DNA of 64,000 nt from contig JAMFTG010000049.1 of the NCBI GenBank assembly GCA_023974075.1, positions 392,501 to 456,500 on the forward strand. Reading direction: 5' to 3'. Of this stretch, positions 10,851 to 23,116 are shown in pieces (within the stretch, counting starts at the first letter, position 1; the number at the start of each line of letters is the position of its first letter). The DNA is from Chaenocephalus aceratus. Lineage: Eukaryota > Chordata > Actinopteri > Perciformes > Channichthyidae. A program made the translations under genes and the position numbers. The notes beneath the pieces are model-generated. The model had not been told where the DNA came from and did no database searches. It saw nothing but the letters and a program-made list of their open reading frames with translations.

Positions 10851-11951
10851 AGGTGAGTGGATTTACACCTCTTAGCTTACAGTTAATCACGAATCAGAAG
10901 TTATCGTATTTAACACAACAGCTATAATCTTGGTAGAAAAAAAACTCACAAAAAACCATTTAAAATGATGCGACAAAGATAGTCTCAAAACTATCTTTAT
11001 ATAAAGTCTGAAAGCTATTGTTTAACAGCTACAGTCTAACAGCTACAGTCTAACAGCTACAGTCTAAAGCTAAAGTCTGAAAGCTAACGGCTATCGGCTA
11101 ACAGCATACAGTTAATTATTCCAGTTCGGTCTGGGGAGTAAAAGTACAGTTGATTTTGTAATGCGCAGCTGACTTTATGTTAGTTATTTATTACACCAGT
11201 TGTCTTTATTAAGACGGTTAGAGTTGTTGTGTTGGTGCTCTTTGCCATAGATATGGTTTTAAAATATATGCAACTAGCTAATTAGCATCGCCATTCACCA
11301 CGACGTAGCATTTTTCCCATTGAAATGAATGGGGGTTCTTCATTTAGCTGCTAACGCTAAGCTAAGCGACGGTTTAGCTCATTAGATAAAATAGATATAC
11401 TTTATTTAAATAATGATTTATCTTAACTGGGAAATGATTGTGTCCCAGCAGAAAGTGTTTTCAGGCATTACACGAGTTTAACATATATTTCTACAAAGAT
11501 GCAATAAGATAATAAAAATGAAGCATTTAGCAGCAAGTATACACACCAGGACACATATCACTAGAGTATCTAAAGAATACACAATATACAGAAAATACTG
11601 TATACATGGAGTACATGAAACAGTCTCACTAGCTAATGTTTGCTCTTCTGTGTTAACTTAGTGATAGTTTCACACGGATAGCGTTATAAACCGTGGTTCA
11701 AACATCCATTAATGTCACTTTCTATGTGAATAAAGTCATTTTAATGAAATAAAAGTGAAACTAACTGTGAGCTTGTAAATGTAGAATGTAAGTTGCTACA
11801 CAGATTATGGATGAATTATATCTAAATATTTGTATTATATTAATAATAATTTACACAGAAAACCAAGTTGTTATCGTAATGGTTAAAGTAATGTGCATGT
11901 AACGTTAATAACTATCTGACCTTTCTATCATGTTCTCCTCTGCTAAGCATC
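10851..11951. repeat. Inverted-arm repeat, outer right copy
   Basis: This is the reverse complement of 4880-5540 as far as about 11430, and then continues in the same order as 43240-43735. It contains the CAGCTACAGTCTAACAG run, GCTAAGCGACGGTTTAGCTC and TCATTTTAATGAAATAAAAG. It ends exactly where an LTR begins at 11952. No gene is seen. Confidence 0.75.
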
Positions 11952-12719
11952 TGTTAGAAATTAAAATCAATGTTTTGAGAGCATAGTGCACCTTAAACAC
12001 ACAGTCAGTTTTAATTGCTGTTTTATACTGAAAAACCAGAAGTTCTTGTGCACAAGAACTTGTTAAGCTTTTATTCTGAAAATCCTTCATCTCCGGTTAG
12101 CATGAGGCTAATATACCGTTTACTATAGAGGTGAATTTAGCACCGATATGATATGATGTTGCACATCGAAAACCTACTGATTTCAACACTACAACTATAG
12201 ACGTCGAGATATTATTATTGTTGGATAAGGTACAGTTTATTTGATTACGTATTGTTTACAGATGTGGTTAGCATGTGACAACATTCAGACCAACCGGAAA
12301 CCAAACTGCTGTGAAGTATTTCCTGTATTTTTAGGAGTATTGATTACAGCGTTTAGAATGTGTTAAATGAAAAGTCATGAAAGAGTTAAAGAAGAGAAAA
12401 GGCGTGTTTAGATATATATTGAATGTACAATTTCTTTATCCTCTGATATGCGTAACAACGGATATAGAAATGTGGTGAGCTGGTCTGCAGGGAGGAGCCA
12501 GCAGAGGATATATATTCAGACGGACCTGAGGGGACGGCCTCTTTCTTCACGACCAGAGCCAAGAAATCACAGCTGTATTTCTGTTCGGACTATATTCTGT
12601 TTGTGACATTACCACGCTTTTTATTAATAAAGTACCAATTTGAACCTTCTCAAGACTCCATTTAGTCTCCTTTTTAAACTTCTGTCCTGGACGCTAGAAT
12701 AAATCACACACAGATAACA
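11952..12719 (+). mobile_element. LTR of a retrovirus-like element
   Basis: The 768-bp block starts TGTTAGAAAT and ends CAGATAACA, giving TG...CA ends. The empty site is visible at 43726-43740, where the flank CTTAGCATC runs straight on without it. A TATA-like TATATATT lies at 12509-12516 and AATAAA at 12626-12631. A primer-binding-like TGGGGACCAAGCC starts at 12722, three bases after the LTR. Related LTR starts occur at 18281 (minus), 50922 and 59226. No second LTR closes the element inside the window. Confidence 0.75.
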
Positions 12720-14689
12720 ATTGGGGACCAAGCCGACGTGATTCTAGTGGACCGGGAGAGACTATACAGCCGGCTGTGGCCCGGACCCGCTGGCAATCGT
12801 CTGACACACAAGAGATCTCAAACAATCGGTAAGAAGAAAAACCCGTTAATCAATTCTTCAATAGTTTATGCAGGAAAATCTTAGGACTGTGTGGTTGGAA
12901 TGCTGCTTCCGGTTCCTGAAAGTAGCTGGGAAAATTAATGTTAAAACAACCAAATTTATAACGACAACAATCATATAACACGAGGCGTTGCTCTTGTCAC
13001 CAAGCAGGGTGAGTCCAATTTACCTTATTTTCTTATATCTAACCCTGCATGCTATTCGTTTGTTCCTGTTATACATGTCGGCAAGAGGCTAATCGCTCCA
13101 ATATAGTGTTCTTTGTTACGTTTTAAGTTAACGTGAATAGTGTGTGGCTATTTAACAAAAGAACAAAATCACAGTGGAAGCTGAGATTATTGGAGAGAGT
13201 GTTTGTGTTATTTTTAAAAGTCCTTTGTGTGATTTGGCAATAATTTCAAATTGCGTTTCTTGTTACGTTTTAAGTTACGTGAATGGTTGGAGGACTATTT
13301 AAACAAGAACACAGTGAGTGAGTGTTTTTGATTACAGTGTGAGGCTTTCTTATAAACAAGTCCTTTTCGAGGAAAAGGCCTGAAAGTTTTGAAACTTTCA
13401 AGTGGTTGTTTTCCTGTTTTCAAACAGACATTGCGTGTGGATTACGATGAGAAGTGCGACATTCGTGCGTTAGTTAGACGATATATCTGCTGATTGTGTT
13501 TGATTTGCATCTTAAATTTGTCCCAACATAGCGTGTTTAAACAGAGGAGATAACCATACTGGCTCTTAAAGTCAAAAAATTACGTGCATGGGTAGAGAAC
13601 TGTGACGTAAGGGTATGAGGCCCATTTATAAATTGTACATTAAATAGAAATGTTATTTTAAACTGCATTGTTGTTTTGGTGTTTGAATTTTAAAACTCCG
13701 CTGTGAAAGCCACGAGGTGTTGTAAAATCCCTTTGTTCTTCAGGTCAAAGGTTGGAAAAGTTGCCATCTTGTTTTGCCAGCATGTTTAAAAATGAACCAC
13801 ACGGCAGTCGCCATTCGTGAATGCTAATTGAAGAAGTGGAGACTGTTTGTTTTTACCCAGTCCTACTCCTCCTTGAGAAGGACAAATCATATTTCTTTCT
13901 GCAAAGTTGGAATTATAAAATAGACAGGTTATTTTACCGTGGGAAGTTTGGCATTCATAGGGATCTGATATTGGAAGTTTCTTTCTCTGCTTGAATTGAC
14001 GGTTTTTGAAAATATTCCAGTTTGCAAAAGTGTTTTGGAGATTATGTGCTGTGTTGTTTTACCATAGTGTAATACTCTTCCCTAGTGTATTTCTCTTTCC
14101 ATTTTTAGGAAGGAAAATAAGCTTTTTTAAATACATGGTAGTTTTGCAACAGTAATCCCTAGTGGATTAAGCTGGAAAATTACAATAGCGCACTCTGCTG
14201 GTAGTACAGAATTATTACATAGAGGAAACACTCAATAGCATTTTGAAGTCTAATTCTAAGTGTTATAAATACACACATGCTTCATCGCCGAGATAGAATT
14301 GCAAGTGGTTTCTAATTATAAGATAAAACACTTTATATAATACTCTTCAAATAAGCAAACAAATGTTTTGAAGCTAACACAAATTATGACATTTACATAA
14401 TTCCAAACACTCGGAAAGTGGAAGATTTTCACCAGATCTTCTAATTTTCATATTTCATAGTCAAAACCCATACACTGTACAATTTTTATTTTTAGCATTT
14501 CAGATTTTAAAAATTTGCATAATTTTTATCTTTTAATTAACTTTATTTAAAAGATTTAAAAAAAGACTAAAAAAAAAGAAACAGATTTAACAATTCTGAT
14601 GATGTAGGATATTTTGAAGGAATACAAAGGTACTAGTCAGAGGACTACGTGCTTTGATCATTCGAATAGTTTAGAGAGCATGTCCACTG
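12720..14689. other. Retrovirus-like element leader, no open frame
   Basis: About 2 kb follow the primer-binding-like site without any usable open frame. The sequence is AT-rich and has two repeats of CGTTTTAAGTTAACGTGAAT-like sequence near 13115 and 13265. It is probably untranslated leader or decayed coding sequence. A splice function cannot be judged from sequence alone. Confidence 0.45.
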
Positions 14690-15648
14690 AAAGAAAACTA
14701 AGTTGAGACCAAAAGCAGAGCCAGGCTCAACTGCAGATATCAAGGAAAGGGTAAAAATCAGATCAGATGCTACAACAGTTCCAAAACTTAGACAGAAGAC
14801 ATGGAACCAAATAGAGAAACTGTTGGAACAGTGGCAAACAAGAGGACTGGTTCCAGCAGATGATCAACCTGGACCAACATAGCCCATAGAAGAGCAGTAC
14901 TCGACTCTGAGCACGAACAATGCCTCCAACAGCTAACTATATGGAGAGAAGCTGAAGAAAGATTTATAAGAGTTACAAGTCTGATACTCCATCTGGAATA
15001 TGCCAGCCTATTGGAACACAGCATAAATGTGGTCCGAGTAGCAAGACCTGCCAGTGAGGGAAGACAAACACAAAAGACAGAAATGGAAGCACTACAACTG
15101 AGGACTCTTGAAGATGCAAATAGCTGAGAAAGATACCAAAGCTAATAAAAACAAGAAAGCGGCAAGGCAAATGGCAGCTACATCAGGGATGGCCATAGAA
15201 CCAGAGAAGGCAGGTCAGACACCTCCAACAATTCAAGCTCGGGAGGTGCCAGAGAATCAGGTGCAGAATCAACAATTCCGAGGAAGACAAAGTGGCAGAG
15301 GAGGAAAGCCACGATCCAAGACGAAGAACAGATGAAGGCTGCTACAAATGTGGTCAGCTGACACATTGGTCCAGAGAGTGTCCGCAGAACATTGCACCAA
15401 ACAACGGCCCTCCATGCAGATACCCCGGGGAGGTTTACGACGGAGGCAGGGGGTCCCCAGAGATGTCAAAGACGAACAGGGGTGCCAAACATGACCCAAA
15501 TGCCACTGACACCCTGGCATCAACCACAACAATGAGGAAGCTCAGAGGGCCAGACCACCAGGTGATGCATCTTCAGCCCAAGGGTATTTTGAAATCCAGC
15601 TACATGAGCCATATCTGTCACCACAGGAGGAGAGGTTTAATGCTTTAA
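14690..15648 (+). pseudogene. Retrovirus-like gag remnant with zinc knuckle
   Basis: An open stretch at about 14862-15126 codes for a charged helical segment containing SEHEQCLQQLTIWREAEERF and LILHLEYASLLEHSIN, interrupted by stops on both sides. At about 15343-15385 another frame codes for a retroviral nucleocapsid knuckle, CYKCGQLTHWSREC (C-X2-C-X4-H-X4-C), in a proline- and arginine-rich context. The order LTR, primer site, leader, gag with CCHC fits an endogenous retrovirus or related LTR element. Multiple stops and shifts show it is not functional, and I recognise no protease or polymerase after it. The gag family cannot be named from this alone. Confidence 0.6.
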
Positions 15649-16269
15649 TGTAAAACTAAATCGAGAGTAGCATTTGCACATAAAGCATAAAGCATCCACA
15701 GAATAGAACATTTAGCAGACTATTTTCTAATTATGAGAAGGAAAGAGATTACGAGTGATGTTGTTCCCCTACACAGAAAACTATGGTGTCCACACAGCTA
15801 GTGAGGTCAAGACGACGGGTTTCCACCCAAAGATATGAAGACGGAAACCTAGTACTCGCCCAAGATGGAGGATCCTTACCAAGTCCTCCTGTTTACACCG
15901 ACTGCAGTTCAAGGGGCGGCGATACACCTGACGTGGAGCTGTTGAGACCTGAAGACAGAAACTCGATTCTGCTGTGGGGAAGTCTGGCTACAAAGGGAGG
16001 TGTCCGATAGGGTCGCTTGTCTCAAACCAGTGAAGAAGTCAACAAGAACCCAGCAGAACTAGAGAGTGACTGTTAGCGGGAGAACAGTGACGGAGCGACA
16101 GAGACTGGCCCAACATTCCCCTGCCAGTACACAGATAGACCCGTCAGAAGACCGGGGCTGTGTTTAAAGGGGAACTTCATTATTGTTAGTGGAAGTGTAG
16201 TTTTTTAGTCAAACAATTATGTGATTTATGGAGTCAGATTACATTAATACAAGCCTCGGCGCAACCAAA
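15649..16269. other. Decayed end of the LTR element or unknown DNA
   Basis: A 75-codon frame begins at 15783 but has no motif I recognise. The remainder to 16269 shows no family signal. It may be decayed pol or unrelated DNA; no 3' LTR is found before the L2 copy begins. Confidence 0.35.
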
Positions 16270-17232
16270 GGAGGGTTACCTAGTTAGCCCACTGCTAAAG
16301 TGCCTAGATGACATAAAGGCCTGGATGGCGTGCAACTTCCTTAAACTCAATGAAGGAAAAACAGAAGTAATGGTTTTTGGTAGCACCACTGACACCACTT
16401 CTGTAGACCTGGGCCCTTTGCATCAGTACACCAAGCCCACCGTTACGAACCTTGGTATTAAAATGGACCGTGAACTCAAACTTGAGAGTCAGATTAAGTC
16501 GGTGGTAAAAACGAGCTTTTATCACCTGAGGCAGCTAGCCAAAGTAAAACCTTTTCTCTCCAGACAGCAGTTTGAGACAGTAATCCATGCCTTTGTCCAC
16601 CACCCGGCTGGACTACTGTAACTCTCTCTACATGGGGGTCAGTGGGTCCTCGCTCGCACGGCTGCAGCGGGTGCAAAATGCTGCAGCAAGGCTCTTAACT
16701 GGCACACGGAAGTTTGACCACATCTCCCCTGTTTTAGCTTCTCTCCACTGGCTGCCCATTTTTTTAGGATCCATTTTAAAATTATTTTATTTACTTTTAA
16801 ATCCCTAAATGGCATGACCCCACCATACCTTGCTGAGCTGCTACAGCACTACACGCCGACCGCCCTCTCAGGTCAGCGGACCAACTGCTCCTGAAGGTGC
16901 CTAAAACCAGGTCAAAGCTCAGAGGGGACCGTGGCTTCTCTGTAGCGGCTCCCAAACTGTGGAACGCTCTGCCCCTGGAGACCAGACAGGCCTCCACACT
17001 GCCTGCTTTTAGATCGCTTCTTAAAACCCACCTCTTCTCCTTAGCGTTTTAACATTTGGCGTTTCAACATCTTTTAGAGTGTTGCTTTTTTTGCATTTAA
17101 ATTGTTTTTTGTTTTTACTTGTACTTGTTTTATGGTGTGTGAGCTGAGCTGTGTTTTATCTATTTGCCTGTACAGCACTTTGGTCTGGAGGTTTAAAGTG
17201 CTTTATAAATAAAGTTGTATTGTATTGTATTG
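16270..17232 (+). pseudogene. L2 LINE 3' end, copy 1
   Basis: The frame begins after the reverse transcriptase active site with WMACNFLKLNEGKTEVMVFG. It runs through VTNLGIKMDRELKLESQIKS, FYHLRQLAKVKPFLSRQQFE, LDYCNSLYMGVSGSSLARLQ and LTGTRKFDHISPVLASLHWL to WNALPLETRQASTLPAF. Shifts near 16600 and 16760 break it. The 3' end TTTATAAATAAAGTTG with repeated TATTG is the usual L2 terminus. It is a direct repeat of 23117-24085, with about 95% or better identity by eye. Neither copy has the catalytic box. Confidence 0.85.
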
Positions 17233-18306
17233 TAACCATAGACTGGGGCGCAACCATAGACTGTATATATAAATGGACGTAGTGTCCGTGACGTCACCCA
17301 TAGGATTCTGCAGAGTTGCAGAGAAGCCCTTAGTAGGCGGAGTCGGCCACTAACGGCTCGACTGTGACGTCGGAGTCTAATCCCGCCTGCTCCAAATAAG
17401 GGCAAAGAGGCGGGACCTGTTGCAAAACAAATCATTTGTGTAATCATGTAAACTATAAGTATTTGTTCTTTGTTTTAACATAGGTTTTTGTTTGCAGTTC
17501 TTGTTTCTTCTTCCTCAATGATCAGACTGTTGCTCTCGCTGCAGCTCTCTTTTGCGCTCCCTCACTTTTTGTTTGAGATTTTGACACAAACCTCCCAGGT
17601 GGGCGGGACTTTCAGGGGTGCGTCCCCATTGGCTACTCAGTTTTTGAGTGACAGCCCAGTCCTCCAGCGATTGTCCGGTGCGGTAGCTCGCTGAGCGTGG
17701 ACAGAAGACCCCCAGAAGAACCAGCATTTCAATTATTATAATACTACAAGCAGTGTTGAAAGTGTGCCGGTCCTACCCGGTCCTTAGTACCCGGTAAGAG
17801 ATTTCCAGGCGGTCCGGAGGACCAGGAAGAATTGACAGCTCCACCCGTGGAATTTATACTACGAAGGGAAGATATTTTGGTTTGGATTACTGGTCTGGGG
17901 GAAGCTCGCGAGTGTGTGTGTGTATACGTGTGTGACGTGTGTGTGTTTGTGCGTATTGTGTTTGTTTCCCGGGGAAAACCCTCACGAGAAACACCGGCTG
18001 TTGTTATGCCTGCTGTGACCTCAAGTTACTCCGTTCTCCGCTTGTAATTATGCCGTTACAAGCTTCTAAGTTGTATTTATCATCTGAATTTGACGAAACA
18101 AGTTTCATATTCTGAAAGCCAAGACTTTGTTTATTTTTAACATCAAACAAAAACACCCGAACAACTTTTTTACGAAATCCACGTTTATTTAACTTCCGGT
18201 TTTTCCCAGAATAAAATAGCATTTAAACTGACGGTATGTTTAAGGTACATTATGCCATAAAACAGATTTAAATTTCTAACAGTCCCTCCTTACACCCCTA
18301 AAAGGT

Positions 18307-18528
18307 TAATACACTAGATACACACAGCAGCCTGAGAGCAGTATGAACAGTGTGTATTAATACACTAGATACACACAGCAGCCTGTGAGCAGTATGAACA
18401 GTGTGTATTAATACACTAGATACACACAGCAGCCTGAGAGCTGTATGAACAGTGTGTATTAATACACTAGATACACACAGCAGCCTGTGAGCAGTGTGTA
18501 TTAATACACTAGATACACACAGCAGCCT
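18307..18528 (+). repeat. 51-bp minisatellite
   Basis: About four units of period 51 begin TAATACACTAGATACACACA and continue GCAGCCTG(A/T)GAGCAG, with the last unit shortened. Units alternate between GAGAGC and GTGAGC. The same unit is at 27216-27290 (one and a half copies), 34040-34080 (one degenerate copy attached to a retroposon end) and 58884-59212 (about six, reversed). Confidence 0.85.
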
Positions 18529-18919
18529 AGGGAGGTGGTCCAGGCACGTCCAGCTGGGAAGAGACCAGGGGTAGACCTAGGACCAGGTGGAGGGATTAAT
18601 CTCTTCGCTGGCCTGGGAGCGCCTTGGGACCCCCCGTCTGTAAAGCCGGTGTGTCCTTGGGCAAGACACTTCACCTGAACTTGCTCCTGTGGGTATTGTC
18701 CACAGTTTCTGACCATTGCATGTATGATATATGTGTAATGTGTGGATATGTAAAGCGCTTTGAGTCATTGAAAAAGCGCTATAATAAATGTAAGGAATTA
18801 TTATTATTAGTCAGAGCTGGTTGATGAGGGGAAAAGAAAGTTTGGGGCTCTCTGCTGGAACTGATAGCCCCGCGACCCGACCACGGATAAGCGGGAGAAG
18901 ATGGATGGATGGAATATAT
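18529..18919 (+). mobile_element. LINE 3' end with a SINE-like insertion
   Basis: The host sequence runs from GAGGTGGTCCAGGCACGTCC to GATAAGCGGGAGAAG with a (GATG)n end, a 3' terminus common to a fish LINE family. Its residual frame reads RPRTRWRDYS-type residues. At 18636-18810 a 175-bp insert begins GTCTGTAAAGCC, contains GTAAAGCGCTTTGAGTCATT and ends (ATT)n, like a SINE or short retroposon. The equivalent site at 27395 in the left arm is empty, and the reversed copy at 58496-58883 is filled. Confidence 0.65.
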
Positions 18920-18935
18920 CCGGTTTTATTGTGAA

Positions 18936-20760
18936 AACTTTGACACCAAAAATAGAAATTGAAGGGCTAGGAACCACCGGCTTATTGAAGGCCTTTGAGA
19001 GTGTATCATAAAAAGAGGACCAGAATGAACCCAGCTTTGGACAGGAGTGTGTGTGTGGTTGGCCGGAGAGAGAGCATCTATCACACATCTCACTCGTGTC
19101 AAACAGTTTGCTGAGTCTAGCTTTGGTCAGGTGTGATCTGTGTAGGACCTTAAACTGTATCAGTGTCAGTCTGGCGCAAGATGAAGTAGAGTTGACTCTG
19201 TCGAGGGCCCCCTGCCACCATTCATCTGAAAAGGTAGCCCCAAGCTCCTTCTCCCAGATGTTCCTAGTCGCTAAAGGAGATGATAGTGCTGATAAGATTA
19301 ACTTCCCCACGGCTGAAATTACTCCACGTACAGGGGTCAATAGAATCGTATCAACGAGAGAATCAGGTGGTTGATGAGGAAAATTGGGGAAGTTACAACG
19401 AGCAAAGTCTCGGATTTGAAAATATCTAAATAACTGAGAGTTTGGAAGGTCAAATTTAGTCTTGAGAATATCGAAGGAGACAAAAATGTTATCAACAAAA
19501 ATTGTTTGAAATAAACCAACCCTTTCTCCTTCCACAAAGAGAAAACCGGGTCAAGAGATGAAGGAAGAAAAATATGATTATTACAAATGGGCATTAGCAG
19601 GGAAAGGGAAACCATTTTAAAGTGGTGTCTAAATTGCCTCCAAATCTTTACAGTAGATTGTACGATTGGGTTGGATACGCATTTAGCAGGATATGATTTG
19701 AGGGGGCACAAATTAACGACGATAAAGAGATAGAGCCACAAGTCCGCGCTTCCATCTGGCATCAGTCTGTAACGGGGGAGTCGTGCCAAGTGTGAATCTT
19801 TTGAATATTGGCCGCCCAATGCCAGAAGGTTAGGTAGAGCAAGGCCACCGTCTTCTTTAGCCCTTTGTAGGACAGAATATTTTACCCTTGGGGTCTTTCC
19901 TGCCCAAATAAAAGATGAAATAGTCTTGTCTAAGTCCTTAAAAAAAGATTTGGGGAGGAATAATGGTAAACATTGAAAAAGGAATGAGAATCTGGGAAGC
20001 ACATTCATTTTGATTGAATTGATTCTACCTACAATCGACAGAGGGAGAGAGTTCCAGCGCTGTAGGTCAGATTCAACCTCCTTCACCAACTTCAGAACGT
20101 TATGCTGATGAAGTGAGGGGAGACTATGTGAAATATTAATGCCCAGGTACCGGAAACCAGAGGAGGCCAAATGAAAAGGCAGACTCTGGGCCGGAATCTG
20201 TTTTGCCGCAAGATAAGAGGGAAGCATTCGCTCTTACTGATGTTCAACTTGTATCCCGAAAAGGAACCAAACGTTTGTAAAACGTCAAGAATCCCGTTAA
20301 TACTGGCCGTAGGGTTCGAGACATAGAGCAGCAAATCATCTGCGTACAGCGAAACCCTGTGTTCAACCCCATTCCTAGAGATACCTGTAAAAGCTGGTGA
20401 GTTTCTGAGAACGATGGAAAGTGGCTCGATTGCAATTGCAAACAGGCGACAGGGGACAGCCTTGGCGGCAACCGCGTTGTAAAGGGAACAATTTGGATTG
20501 AGTGGAGCTGGTCGTCACACTAGCTGTAGGAGCACTATACAACAATTGAATCCATGAAATATATCTTTGACCAAAACCAAACTTGTCAAGAGCTGAAAAT
20601 AAATAACCCCACTCCACTCGGTCAAAAGCCTTCTCCGCATCCGTAGAGATTACCATTTCAGCCTCTTGTGTGCTAGACTTAGACATTATAATATTAAGGA
20701 GGCGACGAATATTTGAGGACAACTGTCTACCCCTTATGAAGCCAGTTTGATTAGGAAGGG
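18936..20760 (-). pseudogene. L1-clade LINE ORF2, reverse transcriptase and C-terminal part
   Basis: On the minus strand the frame starts at NQTGFI and SSNIRRLLNIIMS near 20740. Motif A (MVISTDAEKAFDRVEWGYLF), motif B (RQGCPLSP) and the catalytic box (LYADDLLLYVS, about 20340-20310) are present. The C-terminal region follows, including LQRWNSLPLSIVGRINSIKM, SSFIWAGKTPRVKYS and a cysteine/histidine motif near MCDRCSLSG. At least four frame changes occur, so no protein can be made. Sequence between the linker and NQTGF has been deleted. The copy stops abruptly at 18936 in the middle of the C-terminal domain, with no tail. Confidence 0.85.
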
Positions 20761-20906
20761 ACTTATCTCCTTTGGGTCTGTAACTATTGTATGGGGGGAT
20801 TTGCGAATTTGTGTAATAAGACGTGAGGCAGATTGACGCTTTAGTTGTAACGCTAGCAGTCGGCTGGCCTTGTCCCCATATTCATAATAGGTACTCTTTG
20901 TGCGCC

Positions 20907-22001
20907 TTAAAACAAACTCTGCTTTGTTTGTGGAAATAAGATCAAATTCAGTTTGGAGCTCGAGTCTCTCCGTCTGAAGAGCAGGACTAGGAGAAGAGTC
21001 TGTCTGTCAATTTGTCGAATTGCTTCCATCAGCTCAAGTTGTCTCTGTATTTGCTGCTTATGTTCCCTGGCACTGTAAGAGATAATCTCACCGCGAATTA
21101 CCGCTTTACAGGTTTCCCACAGGAGGGAAGGAGAAGTCGAGTCAGATTTGTTATTTAGGATAAAGAGCCTAATTTTCTCAGAAATAAATTCGCAGAATTT
21201 ATTAGAAGATAATAACCCAGTATTCAATCTCCAATTTGAGCGCTGTCCACTTTTAGGAAGCAATTCCAAGACTAATAAAAGGGGGGCATGGTCTGATATG
21301 ACTATTGCTGAATATTCACATAATTTCACTGAAGGAAGGAGTATTTTGTCTAAAAAAAAATAATCAATGCGAGAATATGTTTGATGAACATGGGAGTAGA
21401 ATGAAAACTCTTTTGCTGTTGGGTGGCTGAATCTCCACGTATCCACACAACCGATTTGGTCCACAAGTGACATAAGAGCTCTAGCCGTACTAGATGGGGT
21501 TAGGTTTTTTGGCTTGGATAAATCAAGGGCAGGATTAACAACCAAGTTAAGATCTCCCCCCAAAATAATGTGGTGTGAATCCAGGCATGGGATTAATGAG
21601 AATAAGGATGTCATAAAATTAGGACAACTCCAATTAGGGGCATAGACGCAAACCATAATAACAGGAGTTTGGAGCAATACACCCACGACTATAATGTAAC
21701 GCCCATTTGTATCAGAAATACACTTTTCTAAAGAGAACTGCAGTCGTTTGTGTAGTAAAATTGCTGTACCTCTGGAACGGCTATTGAAGCTGGAGTGGAA
21801 CACTTGTCCGACCCAGGGTTTCCGCAGTCTGGTGTGGTCACAGACACGCAGGTGGGTCTCCTGCAGAAAAGCAATGTCCGTCGTCATATCCTTAAGATGT
21901 GAGAATACTCTGGCTCTTTTAGTAGGCCCGCCAAGTCCTCTGACATTCCAGCTTGTGAACCTGATTGATCCTTGCATAGCTCTCTGTCTTATATCAGCCA
22001 T
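20907..22001 (-). pseudogene. L1-clade LINE ORF2, endonuclease part
   Basis: A 364-codon frame carries a nearly intact AP-like endonuclease. Motifs in order are FTSWNVRGLGG, IAFLQETHL, MVCVYAPN, IILGGDLNLVVN, SRIDYFFLDK and ISDHAPLLL, which include the catalytic asparagine, glutamate, aspartates and histidine expected of the family. The linker (SSPSLLWETCKAVIRG-like and EHKQQIQRQLELMEAIRQID) follows before a frameshift near 20960. The enzyme would nick chromosomal DNA to prime reverse transcription. Its reverse transcriptase lies downstream at 20760-18936, out of frame and with a deletion between. Confidence 0.85.
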
Positions 22002-22445
22002 AGAGCATGAGCCACAATATCAGCCTTTGGAATAATATGATGAAATTATGAATTAGCCAGTAGGCTACAACACAGAGCAAGGTAACAACTTCAAATGTGT
22101 TATAAAGATTGGCACCAAAGAAAAAAGTTCCTCCCGTATTGAGAAAAAAGAGAAAGAAAGAGAAAGAAAAAAACACACAAAAAACACAACCCAACGAGAT
22201 CAGATGTCTGAATCTCTAACAAATCCCTACAACCTTGTCCTAAACTCATCCTGTAACGTAGATGAGCGCAGGAAATGTTCTGCACACCTCCGGTTAACTA
22301 CGGTGTAGTTGGCTTCCCTTCAAAATGTATAATTATCACATATACAACCCCATCTGATTTGCAGTCATTCCCCAGTCCACACCCCCATAAACGAGACAGC
22401 AGTGACCTCTATTGGCCTAGCAGGGAGCTGCAAGCAATGTCTAAT

Positions 22446-22751
22446 TTAACGTTCATGTCCGTGTAGCTTCAGCTCGGTTATAGAAATAAAAATAACTTGT
22501 GTAGCCACGGTGTCTGTGATCTTTTGAAGAGAGGCTTGGATTGGGGCCAGGGCGGTGTTCATGGAAGCGGTAAGTTCACCTGTTACGTCTTTACGCAGTT
22601 TCTCAAGCTCTCCGACTAGCATATCGAGTGTTAGCGGCTGCACGCTAGCTTCCGAAGCACTGGTAGCCATCTTGTTAGCCTCTTTATCTTGCGAGCTGAA
22701 GAGTTTAGTTTGTTGCTGACTTTTGCCACGACTGCCTTGAGTTTTACTCAT
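22446..22751 (-). pseudogene. L1-clade LINE ORF1 N-terminal fragment
   Basis: The frame begins MSKTQGSRGKSQQQTKLFSS and leads into a leucine-rich helical region (LDMLVGELEKLRKDVTGELT, MNTALAPIQASLQKI) that looks like the start of an ORF1 coiled coil. The expected RNA-recognition and C-terminal domains are missing, and the frame ends after HGHER. Between 22445 and 22001 there is only non-coding sequence with a small hint of an inter-ORF spacer. Order and orientation fit the endonuclease/RT downstream. Confidence 0.65.
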
Positions 22752-22759
22752 TTCAACAA

Positions 22760-23116
22760 CGAAAAAGTTACTGAGGCACTACTAATGACTAATCAAGTAA
22801 GAAAAGTAGCAGACGTCTGGGTGTATATGTGTAAAAGCGAAAAAGGATTAGGGAGCAAACGCCAATGCGACCGATCACTCCAACGCCATAACCGGAAGCC
22901 TTCGATAGCGTTTTTGAGGAGCTTTTTGATTACAGATTTGAAAATCGTTGCTTGCTTTAAAAGTAGCACAATTCATTATGTCAAACCTTGGGAAGTATCT
23001 AGATATCCCTGCCCTAATGCCAAAGCAACTGCCAACTGAATATGTGTCGCCGTCTGACCTATGTCTGGACCGCTGCGTAAAAAGGAGGGTTTCTGCCCGT
23101 TACTTCTCCGCTATGT
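22760..23116. other. Possible L1 5' end and unassigned DNA
   Basis: 22760-22900 may be the LINE 5' untranslated region. The rest carries no gene or repeat that I can name. At about 23117 the sequence joins the L2 copy with GGTTACCTAATTAGCCC. Confidence 0.35.

Larger units (their letters stand above)
17233..18935 (+). repeat. Third copy of the palindrome segment
   Basis: 17233-17420 matches 24086-24280. At GGCGGGACCTG the sequence jumps to the equivalent of 26163 (TTGCAAA-CAAATCATTTGTG) and then follows the left palindrome arm to about 27520. Inside it, 18007-18281 and 18636-18810 match the right arm (59226-59505 and 58596-58770) and are missing from the adjacent left arm. It is therefore a deleted direct copy with right-arm structure. 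It ends where L1 sequence starts. Confidence 0.75.
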
